Source: Eucommia ulmoides (lineage: Eukaryota; Streptophyta; Magnoliopsida; Garryales; Eucommiaceae). From it: a stretch of 64,000 nt of DNA. The stretch spans positions 1,116,001 through 1,180,000 of the forward strand of contig JAENRU010000489.1 of the NCBI GenBank assembly GCA_016647705.1, read 5' to 3'. The translations under genes were made by a program, and so were the position numbers. This document shows, in pieces, positions 1 through 11,235 of this stretch (its first letter is position 1; every line of letters begins with the position of its first letter). The notes beneath the pieces are model-generated. The model saw only the letters and a program-made list of their open reading frames with translations, was not told the origin of the DNA and searched no databases.

Positions 1-182
1 CTTATTTTTCAAGGGCTTAGGTTTTTTGTATAGGGCCGGGCTTTAGGTTTAGATTTTTTTATAGGGCCGGACTTGGGCATAGAATTAAGGCCTGACTATA
101 GGGCCGGGCCGGGCTCGGGCCTAGCAATTTTATGTAATACCTTAGTCTAAGCCCCGCCCGGCCCGACCCATGACCACCCCTA
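1..182. repeat. Truncated end of a GGCCGGGC-rich inverted-repeat element
   Basis: The window opens inside a repeat made of alternating short GC-rich blocks (GGGCCGGGC and close variants) and T-rich text. It ends at about 162-182 with a terminus reading CCCATGACCACCCCTAG. The same terminus, and its inverse, bound the two nested copies at 22.5-23.6 kb, so this is the right end of the same family, with its left end off the window. No coding capacity is visible. It probably lies in an intron or upstream of the DUF3537 exons that follow. Confidence 0.6.
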
Positions 183-978
183 GTTTTTGGGGTTTGGTTA
201 GAGGAAACACAAATTTATACTCAGGCTTTGAGGTGGCGTTTGTTTCTTCTTTTGGTTGCCATGCACAGTAAAGTAAATAAATTGGAATAGAAAGGGAAAT
301 ACGGGAAGAAAATAATGGGTTTTTTTTTTTTTCGTGTTTCTGGATTTTTGTTCCTGATCCAGGTTTTCTGAGAACAGAAACGGAAGCACCAAGAAAACAG
401 AGCCTTAGTGTGTTCTGTTTCTCTTTCTTTCTTTCATTTTTTTTTGTATTATATAATTCGGGAAAACTGGGAATATTTTTTAAAAAATGGTTTTGTTTTG
501 TTCCTAAAATTGGGAATGAAAGTGAAAGAGCATAGAAATATGGGAACAAAAAATATGTTTCTTTTTCTACTGCCATATTTTTAGAACAAATTTCCAGGAA
601 CAGAACACAATTTTCCTTTTTTTTTTTAAATACTGGGATTGGAATCAATTTTTTTTTTCCTGTTTCTATTCCAAGCTTTTTGGGATAAAAAAAAAAGTGA
701 AATACTTAACAAATGCCACCTTAGTGTTTCTATTCCTGTTTTTTGTTTCTGCTCCCAGAAAACTTGGAATAACAAAAAAAAAAGGGGGAAAAAATGTTTT
801 TGTTCTGATTCTAGATTTTTGAAGAAACAAACAATAAACAAACACCACCCATTCACTAGATGAGAGCTTCATCCAACGGTCAAGAATCGCTTTTCAACCG
901 TTGGATGAAAACAAAACCGTGTTAGAAACTCGATCCCTCGAACACCCTTGTTTATATATATATATATATAACAATGAC
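183..978. repeat. Dispersed TTTCTGTTCC-type repeat copy and hairpin, no exon seen
   Basis: This stretch holds several overlapping fragments of a family dispersed through the window whose text alternates GTTTCTGTTCC-like and GGAACAGAAAC-like blocks. Other copies are near 36.97-37.3, 39.6, 40.7-41.15, 47.0-47.6, 53.8-54.2, 58.6-59.1 and 63.6-63.8 kb. At about 870-909 a near-perfect inverted repeat (CATCCAACGGT with ACCGTTGGATG) could form a hairpin. The open frames here are low-complexity by-products. If the DUF3537 gene starts upstream of the window, this is part of one of its introns. Confidence 0.5.
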
Positions 979-1021
979 ACAATTATACATACACCTTAAC
1001 ACTTTCAATTTTTTTTTATAG

Positions 1022-2408
1022 TTATGCTCCATCACTCTCGTGACCGGCCTCTTCCTTTGCTTGAGAAGCGCGGCAAAAATCACACACAGGGCACAATCCC
1101 TCACCTCTCTTGCAGCCAAATGGCATGTTTGCGCCACAATCGGCTCGTTCGATGACTTGGATAATGAAACGCCGACCTCTCAAATTGTTTCATCGCCTAT
1201 TTTTCCGTCGAATGACGCTGGCTCGGGGAGTGATAATGAAGAAGGAGACGGAGATAATGCCTTGGATGATACAAACATGGTGCCGATTCACGCTCATTCG
1301 ATTTCTTACCAAAAGAGACAAGCACTCGGTGAGTTTCATATTGTTTTTTTTTTTTAATATTTGGATTATCTAGCAGTAGCTGATCTAGAAAATTAATTGG
1401 TGGGCGGGCGGCCGGGCGAGGTTGGGGGGGGGGGGGGGGGGTATTGTAAAATTTGAAGGGTTTTAATTGAAATTTGATAGAAATAGAAGGGTGAAAATGA
1501 AAAAAATTTCAAGTTGGGAAAAAAATTAAGGGAAATTCCTTGAAATGTCACATTCCATAAAATCATCATTTGGCGGAATCCTGTGATAGTGAATTTTTAA
1601 CACATGAGATGGTCTTTACAAAGTGATTTTTTGAATCTTGAAACCTCTAAATTTTTTTTTCAAAAATTAATAGGATTATCTGTAGCGGCGGATTTGGATA
1701 ATTGATTCGTCGGGAGGAGGTTATTTTTTAAAATGTTTATCATATATTTATTTGAATAAGGAGGTTTAAGTAAAATTTTAAGGGTTTTAATTGATTTTTT
1801 CAAAAAAAAGGGCAAAAGTGAAAAATTTCAAGTTACAAAAATTAATAAAATTATTTGCAGCTGACAACTCTAGAAAATTGATTGGTGGGGTGGAGGATAA
1901 TTTTTTTTCAGATGTTTATTAGATATTTATCTAAATCAAGATGGTTAATGTAAAATTTTCAAGGTTCTAATTCAATTTGTATAAAAATATGAGGATATAA
2001 AAGTTAAAAAAAAAATAAAAATCAAGTTGGTAAGGGGCTTCAGTCCCCCTTGGCCTTACGTAGCTCCGCTATTGTAAAAAATTGATTGGCGGGGGATTAA
2101 ATATTCATTTAAATGTTTATTAAATATTTATATAAATCAAGAGGTCTTTATGTAAAATTTTAAAGGTTTCATTTCAATTTTTGTAAAAATACAAGGGTAA
2201 TTGGATCATATTCAAATCAAAATTCGATCGGTTAACAGTGTTGGTTAATTTTTTATTTTATTTTTTTGCAGTGAATTATTTTGAGCACAACAGAGCAGGA
2301 ATTACAGTTTATGGCTTCATGTTGGACAGGACATCGCTTCATACCATTCTTTTAGTTCAGTTTTCTCTTACCCTCTGGATTCTCAACAAGACTATCGGGA
2401 TTTCTTGA
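1022..2408 (+). CDS. DUF3537 membrane protein (plant gustatory-receptor-like), C-terminal exons
   Basis: Two exons are visible: 1022-1328 (starts in phase 0, donor GTGAGT) and 2272-2408 (acceptor TTTGCAG, stop TGA). Together they give 147 residues ending in ITVYGFMLDR, a hydrophobic helix and NKTIGIS. The first exon begins in a hydrophobic segment (LFLCLRSAAKITH), then has an acidic Ser/Asp-rich loop. From family knowledge this matches the C-terminus of DUF3537 proteins, seven-helix plant membrane proteins proposed to be distant relatives of insect gustatory receptors; their role in plants is poorly known. Upstream exons must lie before base 1. The exon contents and terminal helix support the family call well; function remains open. 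Confidence 0.8.
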
Positions 2409-2983
2409 CCTCCATTTACTGTTTCTGTTCCCAAATTTTTGTTCTAAAAAATATGGGAACAAAAAACTATAAAACAATATGGAAGAGTGAGTTAATGTAA
2501 TATTAATATGCTTATTTATATTGTATGTTTAGCCTTGTATGTATAGGAAGTATTGTTTGTTATTTGTGATGTATTTATTAGTTTTTTGTTGCTATTGACT
2601 ATTCATAGAGAATGCTTTTGTGTTCTCCTCAAATTTCACTTTGGTCCTCGGGATTTCAATTTGAGCATGTGACACCTTAAAGTTTCTTAATCATTTCACT
2701 ACAGTCAAAGTCAGGTCATCAAGTCCGTTGCAATTTTAAACACAAAATAGTCACCCGCAATGCTACTGACTATTTGGAAGAAAGTTGTATGAGTAATTTC
2801 AACCTACTGCTTCCTCCTATTCTCCTTTCCACCTAAATATATATGTGTAATTGAATTATTGAATTGAACTGAAGTAGAATAATTATAAGATTTTAGGGTG
2901 TTATTTGTTCAAATTGAAATTATGGGGAGCAAAATAATGGTCCAACTTCATGAGCGCAAAAGTGTCAAACCCCCACAAATTTT

Positions 2984-3236
2984 AGGGTTAATTATATTCG
3001 GCCGTTTTGCACTTTGTTCCCTGTGGTATTCGCGTCACCACTCTGTCCCCTGTGCTTAGGCATTTGTTGTACTCTATCCTCCTCATCAGCATTTTGCTCT
3101 CCCTGTAATTATGCCTATATCGAGTGATAAAGTGCAATAAAATCTAACCACATGAGACAAAGTGATGAAAAAAATATCACAGGTGGGTAAAGTACAAAAT
3201 GACCTAACCACAGAAGGGTAAAGTGTAATTAACCCT
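2984..3236. mobile_element. MITE-like element with AGGGTTAATTA terminal inverted repeats
   Basis: A 253-bp element starting AGGGTTAATTA and ending TAATTAACCCT, with inverted termini and the direct repeat AAATTTT on both sides as a possible 7-bp target duplication. The subterminal text (TTTGCACTTTGTTCCCTGTGG and inverse-like forms) recurs near 6.6, 10.05 and 39.9-40.3 kb. It is repeated at about 5357-5609 as part of the tandem duplication. It encodes nothing, so it is a non-autonomous DNA element. Confidence 0.65.
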
Positions 3237-3353
3237 AAATTTTATTTTTGTTATTAAAAAAATTGAAACCCAATGTTTATAGCAAATTTTTCTAGGATTA
3301 ATGACAATTTGTCATGTTTGATCGAATTGCACTCGTATTCATATTTAAGACCA

Positions 3354-5726
3354 ACAATTATACATACACCTTAACACTTTCAATTTTTTTTTATAGTTAT
3401 GCTCCATCACTCTCGTGACCGGCCTCTTCCTTTGCTTGAGAAGCGCGGCAAAAATCACACACAGGGCACAATCTCTCACCTCTCTTGCAGCCAAATGGCA
3501 TGTTTGCGCCACAATCGGCTCGTTCGATGACTTGGATAATGAAACGCCGACCTCTCAAATTGTTTCATCGCCTATTTTTCCGTCGAATGACGCTGGCTCG
3601 GGGAGTGATAATGAAGAAGGAGACGGAGATAATGCCTTGGATGATACAAACATGGTGCCGATTCACGCTCATTCGATTTCTTACCAAAAGAGACAAGCAC
3701 TCGGTGAGTTTCATATTGTTTTTTTTTTTTAATATTTGGATTATCTAGCAGTAGCTGATCTAGAAAATTAATTGGTGGGCGGGCGGCCGGGCGAGGTTGG
3801 GGGGGGGGGGGGGGGTATTGTAAAATTTGAAGGGTTTTAATTGAAATTTGATAGAAATAGAAGGGTGAAAATGAAAAAAATTTCAAGTTGGGAAAAAAAT
3901 TAAGGGAAATTCCTTGAAATGTCACATTCCATAAAATCATCATTTGGCGGAATCCTGTGATAGTGAATTTTTAACACATGAGATGGTCTTTACAAAGTGA
4001 TTTTTTGAATCTTGAAACCTCTAAATTTTTTTTTCAAAAATTAATAGGATTATCTGTAGCGGCGGATTTGGATAATTGATTCGTCGGGAGGAGGTTATTT
4101 TTTAAAATGTTTATCATATATTTATTTGAATAAGGGGGTTTAAGTAAAATTTTAAGGGTTTTAATTGATTTTTTCAAAAAAAAGGGCAAAAGTGAAAAAT
4201 TTCAAGTTACAAAAATTAATAAAATTATTTGCAGCGACAACTCTAGAAAATTGATTGGTGGGGTGGAGGATAATTTTTTTTCAGATGTTTATTAGATATT
4301 TATCTAAATCAAGATGGTTAATGTAAAATTTTCAAGGTTCTAATTCAATTTGTATAAAAATATGAGGATATAAAAGTTAAAAAAAAAATAAAAATCAAGT
4401 TGGTAAGGGGCTTCAGTCCCCCTTGGCCTTACGTAGCTCCGCTATTGTAAAAAATTGATTGGCGGGGGATTAAATATTCATTTAAATGTTTATTAAATAT
4501 TTATATAAATCAAGAGGTCTTTATGTAAAATTTTAAAGGTTTCATTTCAATTTTTGTAAAAATACAAGGGTAATTGGATCATATTCAAATCAAAATTCGA
4601 TCGGTTAACAGTGTTGGTTAATTTTTTATTTTATTTTTTTGCAGTGAATTATTTTGAGCACAACAGAGCAGGAATTACAGTTTATGGCTTCATGTTGGAC
4701 AGGACATCGCTTCATACCATTCTTTTAGTTCAGTTTTCTCTTACCCTCTGGATTCTCAACAAGACTATCGGGATTTCTTGACCTCCATTTACTGTTTCTG
4801 TTCCCAAATTTTTGTTCTAAAAAATATGGGAACAAAAAACTATAAAACAATATGGAAGAGTGAGTTAATGTAATATTAATATGCTTATTTATATTGTATG
4901 TTTAGCCTTGTATGTATAGGAAGTATTGTTTGTTATTTGTGATGTATTTATTAGTTTTTTGTTGCTATTGACTATTCATAGAGAATGCTTTTGTGTTCTC
5001 CTCAAATTTCACTTTGGTCCTCGGGATTTCAATTTGAGCATGTGACACCTTAAAGTTTCTTAATCATTTCACTACAGTCAAAGTCAGGTCATCAAGTCCG
5101 TTGCAATTTTAAACACAAAATAGTCACCCGCAATGCTACTGACTATTTGGAAGAAAGTTGTATGAGTAATTTCAACCTACTGCTTCCTCCTATTCTCCTT
5201 TCCACCTAAATATATATGTGTAATTGAATTATTGAATTGAACTGAAGTAGAATAATTATAAGATTTTAGGGTGTTATTTGTTCAAATTGAAATTATGGGG
5301 AGCAAAATAATGGTCCAACTTCATGAGCGCAAAAGTGTCAAACCCCCACAAATTTTAGGGTTAATTATATTCGGCCGTTTTGCACTTTGTTCCCTGTGGT
5401 ATTCGCGTCACCACTCTGTCCCCTGTGCTTAGGCATTTGTTGTACTCTATCCTCCTCATCAGCATTTTGCTCTCCCTGTAATTATGCCTATATCGAGTGA
5501 TAAAGTGCAATAAAATCTAACCACATGAGACAAAGTGATGAAAAAAATATCACAGGTGGGTAAAGTACAAAATGACCTAACCACAGAAGGGTAAAGTGTA
5601 ATTAACCCTAAATTTTATTTTTGTTATTAAAAAAATTGAAACCCAATGTTTATAGCAAATTTTTCTAGGATTAATGACAATTTGTCATGTTTGATCGAAT
5701 TGCACTCGTATTCATATTTAAGACCA
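3354..5726. repeat. Tandem duplication, copy 2 (2373 bp)
   Basis: Second unit of the direct duplication described at 979-3353, starting inside the same ACAATTATA microhomology and ending at 5727-5735 in unique AT-rich sequence. It carries the same exon pair, intron, 3' flank and MITE. Near-identity over 2.37 kb that includes introns points to a very recent event, or to a redundant assembly join. Confidence 0.93.
3397..4781 (+). pseudogene. Duplicated 3' exon pair of the DUF3537 gene
   Basis: Exons 3397-3703 and 4645-4781 repeat the upstream exon pair, and the encoded 147 residues are identical; the one exon difference is a silent Ser codon change. Splice sites and stop codon are intact. No exons for the N-terminal half precede it except those of copy 1, so it cannot encode a full protein on its own. 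It could serve as an alternative 3' end if the upstream gene skips copy 1. The first exon is 307 nt (not a multiple of 3), so including both copies in one mRNA would shift the frame. Confidence 0.7.
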
Positions 5727-6860
5727 ACAATTATATATTTTTCTTTATTTTTTATTAAAGTTAAGAATCAAACATTAAAAGTTCAAAATTAATAAATTAA
5801 TAGACATTTATATTCCTCCACCTCGAGTCAGGTTGGGTCAATTAATATCCATTTGTATTTTCTTTTCTTTTCATTTATTTATTCTTTTGGATCAAGTGTA
5901 CGGATAAATTTGTTATTTTGAGAAATTTTGTTAATTATTTAAGCGGTCTATGGTGAACAATTCATGAGCTTAAAATTTTAGTACATGTAATCTAAGCGTT
6001 ATAATAATTTTTTTAGAAGTTCAAAGTCGTTGTACTACATAAATAGTCATTTTATTTTTTTCATGCAAAAAATTGAAATTATTTTTATGGTGTACAAATG
6101 ACTTTTAACTTTTAACAGTAATTTTATACTTTTAAAAAAATTACTGTAATTCGTGGACGACATATAATAAAATTTTAATGTGTATTTTATTATGGGCCCT
6201 AAGATTCATTACTAATTCATTCTTATAGTTATTTAAATTTAGAGAAAAATTCAATTGACATATAGTAATTATTTGTTGTACAGCAACATTTACATCATTT
6301 CATTCATTATATTGATTTTGACATTGTTACTGTGCAGTAACATTTGCATCCCCTATTTATTATGTTACTATTAACATTGTTGCTGAGCAGTAACATATGT
6401 TGCAATTGATGTAGTAAAAGAATATATATTTGAATTTATCTTAAATAATAAATATATAGATGGTGTTTTCTTAATATGTGTTTACAAGTAGTGGTCTATT
6501 TTAATTTTAGTAGTAAAAGTGGAGTTCTCTCTAATTTTTTTAATTTTAATTTCGTGAACAGTTGACTAAAAAGCCCATTATTTTATCGTTACGCTCAAGT
6601 TTGAACCACATGGGAGCAAGTGTCGACAAAAATACTATGACAGATAAAGTGTAATTCGATCAAACTACAGGGAAGAAAGTGTAATTAATCCTATTTGTTT
6701 CTAATTTTCCTCCAATATCATGTTGTGGAGAAACTCGACAAGCCGATCGATTCCCCTCTTTGAGTTTGAGGACAAAAATGAGGTCAATTTCCAAGAGATT
6801 GATCAATTTTTGATGTATTCAAACTTCGGAATCGTCGAGTTTATTGTCCTTTAGCAGCTC
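5727..6860. other. AT-rich intergenic spacer
   Basis: Gene-free. About 6270-6410 holds a loose three-fold repeat around CAGTAACAT. About 6585-6700 holds a one-sided fragment of the AAAGTGTAATT..CACAGGG repeat family that also ends the MITEs nearby. No exon, RNA gene or intact element was recognised. Confidence 0.5.
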
Positions 6861-7024
6861 CGGCTTCATCGGAATCATCGATGGGGTCAAATCAAGTTCG
6901 AGAAATGGCCCACGCGCAATCTAGGTTTTGTTTTTCTTTTCTTCTTCTCTTTCTGCAAATTCCGTGTTCGGAGATTTCCATCTGTGAGCAAAAGAAGAAG
7001 AAGGAGAAGAAAATTATTTGATTC

Positions 7025-10000
7025 ATGGCTGTAAGTGTTCTTAATTTCTTCGTCAAATTAGGGTTTCTAATTCATTCTCTTATTTTGGATTTATTGTTTA
7101 ATGTTTGATTTCGATCAGTATAAGCTTGATTCCTTCATGATACTGCTAAAATCAAGCTTTGCCCTCCATTTCCATGGATTGATCTTCGCCTGTTTATGAC
7201 TAGCAATTACTCATGTAGCTTAATTCAACTAACAATAGGTCTCTTAATTACACAGTTAATGCTTTGATCATCTGTAATTTCATGCAATTTACTGTTTCAT
7301 CAATTTGGATGGATGGATTTGAAATCAATGGATTTAATCATTTTTATTGGAAATATAAATATTGTTCATCAAAGTAGATAGGATCGAAATCCGACTTTTA
7401 AAAGTATATTTGGGGAAAGAAAGAAAAATTCTAAGGATTCAAGTTCATAGGGTGGATTTTAGAGAATTCTCTCGCCAAATTATTTCAAATCCTTCAATTT
7501 AGACTCTTAAATGTATGTTTTTAATTTGTTGATATTCATGTTTTGTGTTGATTATAAATCATAAACGATTTTTAAAGAATTTTTTGAATAAAATGTGTGT
7601 TTCTCCCTTCAGTCAAGGGTAGAAGGTGCTGATGTACAGGTTTTTAAAATAGAGCGGTTAAAATGGAATGAGACCAAAGGGTGGTAAAAAGCAAACTAAT
7701 GCTATCTTTCAATTTTAAATTCATCCATTCGTTTCAATTCCATTAATCCAAACACAACCTTAGGTAGTGTGTGGTCGCACGGAATTGAAATTACAAATTT
7801 AATGAATTAGAATTCTAAGAATTGTAATTCTATGAAATATTAGAATTCCATTATTCGGTAGTATATTGGAATTCAATTGTAATTCCATCGTAATTCTAAT
7901 TTCATTGTTTGGATTATCAAATCATTCATTTCTAATTCTACTATAACTGATATATTATTTTAATTAACAAAATTTAATTGGAAAAAATACATTTCACACC
8001 TTTTTTATTTACTTTCTACATTAATTTCCATTTATATAAGAAATCGGTTTCATGTATTGTTTTTGGGAACGATTTTTTTTTTTTCCAGCAAAAATCACAC
8101 GTTCCCAAATTTGGAAACTGGGAAACCGATAATGTGCCTTACACCGCCTATTTTGAGAATGCACGAAAAGAGAAAACCAGTGGCGTGATGTTCAATCCAA
8201 ATGATCCGGAGGAAAATCCAGAGGCATTCATGTTTGGAAGAACAGAATTTGGAAACAATGGTGTTTCAGCTCATGAATCTGCTGCCAATGCCAATTCTAA
8301 CAAGTCGATCTCGGTTGAAAAACACCAAATTGAGGAACAGAAACAGTTTTATGGCCGTAGAAGAAGAAACGGTTCTGATCACGATATGAGTGGGAGTCAA
8401 ACGAGCGTGAATTCGGAATCTGGCAGCGAGAAAAGCAAATCCGGGTTGCGAAAAGAGTGGCGCCAAGCAGCGTCGGATAGAAGCAAGAGTTCTGATAGTA
8501 AAAATGGCTTGTATCTACCTTCTCCGGGGCCTAACGTGATCAGAAGAGGAAGAAATCCATCTGATGAGAGTGTAAGTGTGTTTTTACTTCATTGTTGATT
8601 CGTCGGTTAATTGCTTTTTCCCTCCTTGTACTTTGGTCTTGTTTCATTTTAACTCCTCCACTATGAAAACCTATGTCTCACATTTTATTAAAAAAAATAT
8701 AAAATGAATTAAATTTTCTTTTATTGTGTTGGTTTTATCCTACATCGGATGTGAAAAGGGTTGGTGGTCAGGTTATAAATGTGTGAGAAAGTCTCACATT
8801 TTGAGTTAGTTCTTGGGGTTGAAAGAGACCCAAAACCACTTTATACTAGTATCAGAGTCCAAGTTATAACAATTATGACTCAATAGCCACAAAGAGAGAG
8901 ATTGGTCGAGGGTTAGCTGACCAAAGGCCCAATGTGTGAGGGGAGATTGTTGGGTTTATCCCACATTAGATGTGGAAGGGGGGTCAGGTTATAAGTGTGA
9001 GGGAAAACCTCACCTATTAAGTTAGTTTTTAGGGTTGAAAGAGGCCTAGTCTAATCAAGAGTAGAAAGTGGTGTGGTGACAGCAGCGGAGCCATGGTGGA
9101 GGGCTCAACCCCAACCCCCCCCCCCCCCCCCCCCCCCCCCCAAACTTTTGAAAATTTTCATTTTTACACTTATATCTTTATAAAATTCAATTAGAATCCT
9201 CAAATTTTTACATAAGTCCCCCTCTGTTTTATATAAATATCCAATAAACATCTAATTTTTTGTAGCCCCCCTTACCCGCAATCGTTTTTCTTGATCCGCC
9301 TCAGTGTGGTGATGTGTAGGTTTTTAATGTAGAGGGGTCAAAATGAAACAAGACCGAACCAAAGGGGTAATAGTCAATTAACCCCAGATAAATTACTCTA
9401 AAATAGGACAATTTTTTTTTAAAAAAACATTAGATAGATGACTATAAAAATTAAAATTTAGTTCATTTATATCACAATTTTTGGGTATTATTTTTATTTT
9501 TATTTTTGGTGGTAGTCCAATAGGTCAGCTTCTGTGCCGAAATTTGGGGCTTGGGATGAAAAAGACCCTACGTCCGGCGAAGGATTTACCGTGATTTTCA
9601 ACAAAGTGAAGGAAGAAAAACACATTGCAGCTGCTAATTTTCCTGTTTTTCCTCCACCTTCCAATTCTTCAGATAATCAGAAAAAACAGACCAAATCTAA
9701 GGTAATGCACTTCAATCCCATTATTTACAAGGGTTCTTTGCGCAGCTATGGTTTGACCGAATTGCATTTTACACACGCCTTGTGGTATTTGTATCATCAC
9801 TTACTCCCCAGTAGTTCAGAGTTAGGTGCAACTTTAAACTATTTAACAAAATTGCGTAAACTTACAAACTTACCCTTATATTCGGCCCGATCTGACTTGA
9901 CCTTAGGAACAAAAGAAGGGGGAAAAAATAAGGACAAAGGAATATTATCCTACTCGACCTCTGAGTCTGAATGTCAATTAATATTAAATAATTTATTAAT

Positions 10001-10329
10001 TTGACTTTGTGGGATTTGTTAGTTTGAAGTATATGGGACTAAGTGATGATGAAAATACTATAGGGGTGTAAAGTTCAATTCGATCAAATCACTGGGGGCA
10101 AAGTGTTATTAACCTTGTTTACAAATAGGACAAACACTTACTAAATTCGATTGCTAAACCGTTAATGATTCTAATAAGGTCGTGTTTGGTAGCACATAAT
10201 TGAAAGCTTGAAATTGGAATTATAAGCGAAACCCAATTTCTATGCTTCATTTTTGCGCAAATAAAATCCCCCTCTCATAATTTCATTTTCTTCTACGATT
10301 ATACACAGATATGTTGCTGTCTGTTTTGA
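7025..10329 (+). CDS. RIN4-like immune regulator, 231 aa
   Basis: Four coding exons: 7025-7030, 8089-8571, 9516-9701 and 10309-10329, all joined in phase 0. The product has the layout of RPM1-interacting protein 4, a plasma-membrane scaffold that represses basal immunity and is watched by NLR receptors. It has an N-terminal NOI motif (VPKFGNWE, residues 7-14), an acidic and Ser-rich basic middle with [10 protein letters not shown], and a C-terminal NOI motif (VPKFGAWD, 170-177). It ends in ICCCLF, a Cys cluster of the kind palmitoylated for membrane anchoring. Both NOI motifs match the cleavage context of the bacterial protease AvrRpt2. Ser-169 sits where Arabidopsis RIN4 has the phosphorylated Thr-166. 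The first exon codes only Met-Ala and the last only six residues plus stop, so automated models may miss both. Size and motifs fit the family (about 210-250 aa). Confidence 0.9.
8605..9384. mobile_element. MITE-like element in RIN4 intron 2, carrying nested insertions
   Basis: The left end reads GGTTAATTGC followed by TGTACTTTGGTCTTGTTTC; the right end reads GAAACAAGACCGAACC and finishes GTCAATTAACC, so the termini are inverted. The family recurs at 38.6-39.0, 41.8-43.3 and 50.3-51.6 kb, with partial copies near 7.6, 38.1 and 46.0 kb. The core here is interrupted by a TRIM (8727 to about 9060) and by a poly-C tract (about 9114-9140) in a block resembling the poly-G block of the DUF3537 intron. 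Confidence 0.6.
8727..9060 (+). mobile_element. TRIM retroelement nested in the MITE
   Basis: Two similar terminal repeats of about 115-120 bp start TGTTGGTTTTATCC (8727) and TGTTGGGTTTATCC (8948) and share GGTCAGGTTATAA and GTTGAAAGAG. The short internal region begins with TATCAGAGTCC (about 8850), the usual initiator-Met tRNA primer-binding site, and ends in a purine stretch (GTGAGGGGAGAT) before the second repeat. This is the architecture of a terminal-repeat retrotransposon in miniature with no coding capacity. The right end is worn, so 9060 is approximate. Confidence 0.7.
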
Positions 10330-10378
10330 AGTTGGAGGGAGTAAATCGAATCGACTATCGAGTTTGATTTTGTTCATC

Positions 10379-10380
<2 letters not shown>

Positions 10381-10440
<60 letters not shown>
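10381..10440. repeat. (CT)n(AT)n microsatellite
   Basis: A compound CT then TA dinucleotide run starts about 50 bp after the RIN4-like stop codon, in the presumed 3' UTR or just beyond. Replication slippage should make it polymorphic. Confidence 0.9.
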
Positions 10441-10444
<4 letters not shown>

Positions 10445-11235
10445 TTGTATACAAATTTCCATTTTTACAAACAAAAAAAATGGAGAGATATTATACTTTG
10501 TGTAAGATGGTTCAATTTTGTGCATTTTGATGTTTATGGAGACATGTATGTTGTTTAGTGTTTCTCTCACTGTAAAATTAAATATATGATCTTTCGAGAT
10601 TTGTATTTGTTTTAATCTCGTAAAAATTAAAAGTTTTGTTAATAATTTTAGGAAGAAAATGGGTTGTGCATATATATTTATAGGGTTGGAATGGCTATAA
10701 GGCCGGACTTGGATTTTATACATTTTACAATGTACATGGGCAGGGAAATAGAGTCCGATGTTCGGATTGGGTCTAGACCCAAATCCTATAATTTTTTTTG
10801 TAATTTATTAGATTGGCCCTGGCCTAAACTCCATCCAGCCTGACTTATGAACATCCATAGCATTAAACCTCTCAAATTAAAGAAAAGGCTAGATTAATAT
10901 TTGCACCGTTAATTTTTTAGAGCCATCTTAATGTGCACATTAATATTTTAATTTTCATAATGTACCTTCTGAAGTGTGAATTATGCGTCTAATTGATCCA
11001 ATCAACACGTCCTATCCATCCTAACCATCATACTTGTCAGAGCAAAAATACGTATATCATAATTAATTTTTTTTTTAAAAAAATGGGTAAAACGCGTCGA
11101 TTAGACCAAATAGAAACAAAATTCAAACTTCAAAGAGTACAATAGCAAAACAATAAAATATTAGGGTACATATTGAGATCTGAATCAAACTTTAGGGGTA
11201 AAAAGTGTGATTTATCCGAGAGAAAAAAGATAAAC

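Larger units (their letters stand above)
979..3353. repeat. Tandem duplication, copy 1 (2375 bp)
   Basis: First unit of a direct tandem duplication; the second is 3354-5726. The units are almost identical. By eye the differences are one C/T in the exon, a poly-G run of 18 versus 17, one A/G in the intron, and one base missing in copy 2 near 4234. A 9-bp sequence, ACAATTATA, occurs at the start of unit 1, at the junction and at the end of unit 2, consistent with a microhomology-mediated or unequal exchange. Each unit holds the last two exons of a DUF3537 gene, the 3' flank and a 253-bp MITE. Confidence 0.93.
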
